From JAUVXE01 sp964349355 (GTDB lineage: Bacteria; Actinomycetota; Coriobacteriia; Anaerosomatales; SLCP01), in contig CAYGFZ010000016.1 of the NCBI GenBank assembly GCA_964349355.1, positions 1-40,539 on the forward strand: a stretch of DNA of 40,539 nucleotides, in the 5' to 3' direction. The notes below the pieces were generated by a model. That model saw only the letters and a program-made list of their open reading frames with translations. It searched no databases and was not told the DNA's origin. Positions 40,323 to 40,539 of the stretch are shown piece by piece. Each line of letters starts with the position of its first letter. Within the stretch, counting starts at the first letter, position 1. The translations under genes were made by a program, and so were the position numbers.

Positions 40323-40339
40323 CGTCCGCAACGCGGACG
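40323..40339 (+). terminator. Small hairpin after the 2-phosphoglycerate kinase gene
   Basis: CGTCCGC and GCGGACG form a 7-bp stem around AAC, six bases after the kinase stop. There is no T run and the loop is only three bases, so it may be a weak terminator, a pause site or a processing signal. Confidence 0.35.
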
Positions 40340-40366
40340 CGAGAGTAGGTAGGAAAGCGAGGGAAC

Positions 40367-40539
40367 GTGAAGTTCTTCCTGGACACAGCGAACATTTCAG
40401 AGATCGAGGAGGCCGCGAGTTGGGGTGTGGTCGCCGGCGTCACCACAAACCCCACACTCTACGCGCGTGAGGGCGGTCGGCTCTCCGAGTTCCACGCGCA
40501 CATCGTGCGGATCTGCGATATCGTCGACGGCCCGGTCTC
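40367..40539 (+). CDS. Transaldolase / fructose-6-phosphate aldolase family (5' part)
   Basis: The visible 57 residues start MKFFLDTANISEIEEAASWGVVAGVTTNPTL, the diagnostic N-terminus of the small TalC/FSA-type transaldolases. In that family the NPTL loop and Asp6 sit near the Schiff-base lysine, which lies beyond the window edge. The start is GTG 40367, shortly after GAGGGA. The spacing of 49 bases from the kinase gene leaves open whether it belongs to the same transcript. Transaldolase and fructose-6-phosphate aldolase cannot be told apart from this part. Confidence 0.88.
   Translation, partial: MKFFLDTANISEIEEAASWGVVAGVTTNPTLYAREGGRLSEFHAHIVRICDIVDGPV

Noticed and set aside
1..40539. CRISPR arrays, rRNA genes, insertion sequences or prophage genes
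   Set aside because: No regularly spaced repeats, transposase, integrase or phage structural genes were seen on either strand; only one tRNA gene is present.

Overview
The window looks like a chromosomal piece of a high-GC actinobacterium, most plausibly from the Coriobacteriia and its environmental anaerobic branches. The reasons are the uniformly GC-rich third codon positions, many GTG starts, a tmk-holB-ricT order, a two-subunit class I (Fe-S) fumarase, a hydrogenase-maturation pair and an 11-subunit complex I without the NADH module. This placement is inferred from gene content only. Almost everything is on the + strand, with short spacers and 1-4 base stop/start overlaps. The two clear minus-strand genes are a STAS protein at the left end and a small membrane transporter-like gene near 33.4-34.0 kb.

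Layout. 0-1.0 kb: the tail of an unknown gene, a two-way terminator, and two divergent STAS (anti-anti-sigma) genes. 1.06-3.9 kb: tatA, tatC, hypA, hypB and an HD-domain gene, a set suited to maturing and exporting a NiFe hydrogenase. 3.96-6.4 kb: a topoisomerase I of archaeal type. 6.4-11.1 kb: a nitrilase-fold pseudoenzyme, malate dehydrogenase, and fumarase alpha and beta subunits separated by an MFS transporter gene. 11.1-14.2 kb: tmk, holB, ricT and tRNA-Thr(CGT). 14.2-17.9 kb: an accessory block of three genes (AAA ATPase with a nuclease-like C-terminus, a helical protein of unknown function, and a SEC-C/TPR protein) with unusual dyads in its leader regions.

18.0-27.6 kb: nuoABCDHIJKLMN, a complete membrane and connecting module of complex I with no nuoEFG. 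27.6-30.15 kb: HtrA-type protease, rlmH, YggT and a GlsB/YeaQ-type small membrane protein. 30.2-35.6 kb: argS, lysA, a GAP/Sap-family membrane protein (minus strand) and hom, then thrB and sppA, both cut by an assembly gap. 37.3-40.5 kb: a metallophosphoesterase, cyclic 2,3-diphosphoglycerate synthetase, 2-phosphoglycerate kinase and the start of a transaldolase-family gene.

The most interesting system is the last one. The two enzymes that make cyclic 2,3-diphosphoglycerate, a solute best known from thermophilic methanogens, sit together in a bacterial genome. They are joined by a 4-base overlap to a phosphoesterase that could reverse the pathway. The archaeal-type topoisomerase, the NuoEFG-less complex I and the 14-18 kb accessory block are the other notable parts. 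Two 100-N gaps are present. One is flanked by an exact 55-base duplication and is very probably an unmerged contig overlap. The other is a real gap that falsely joins thrB and sppA.
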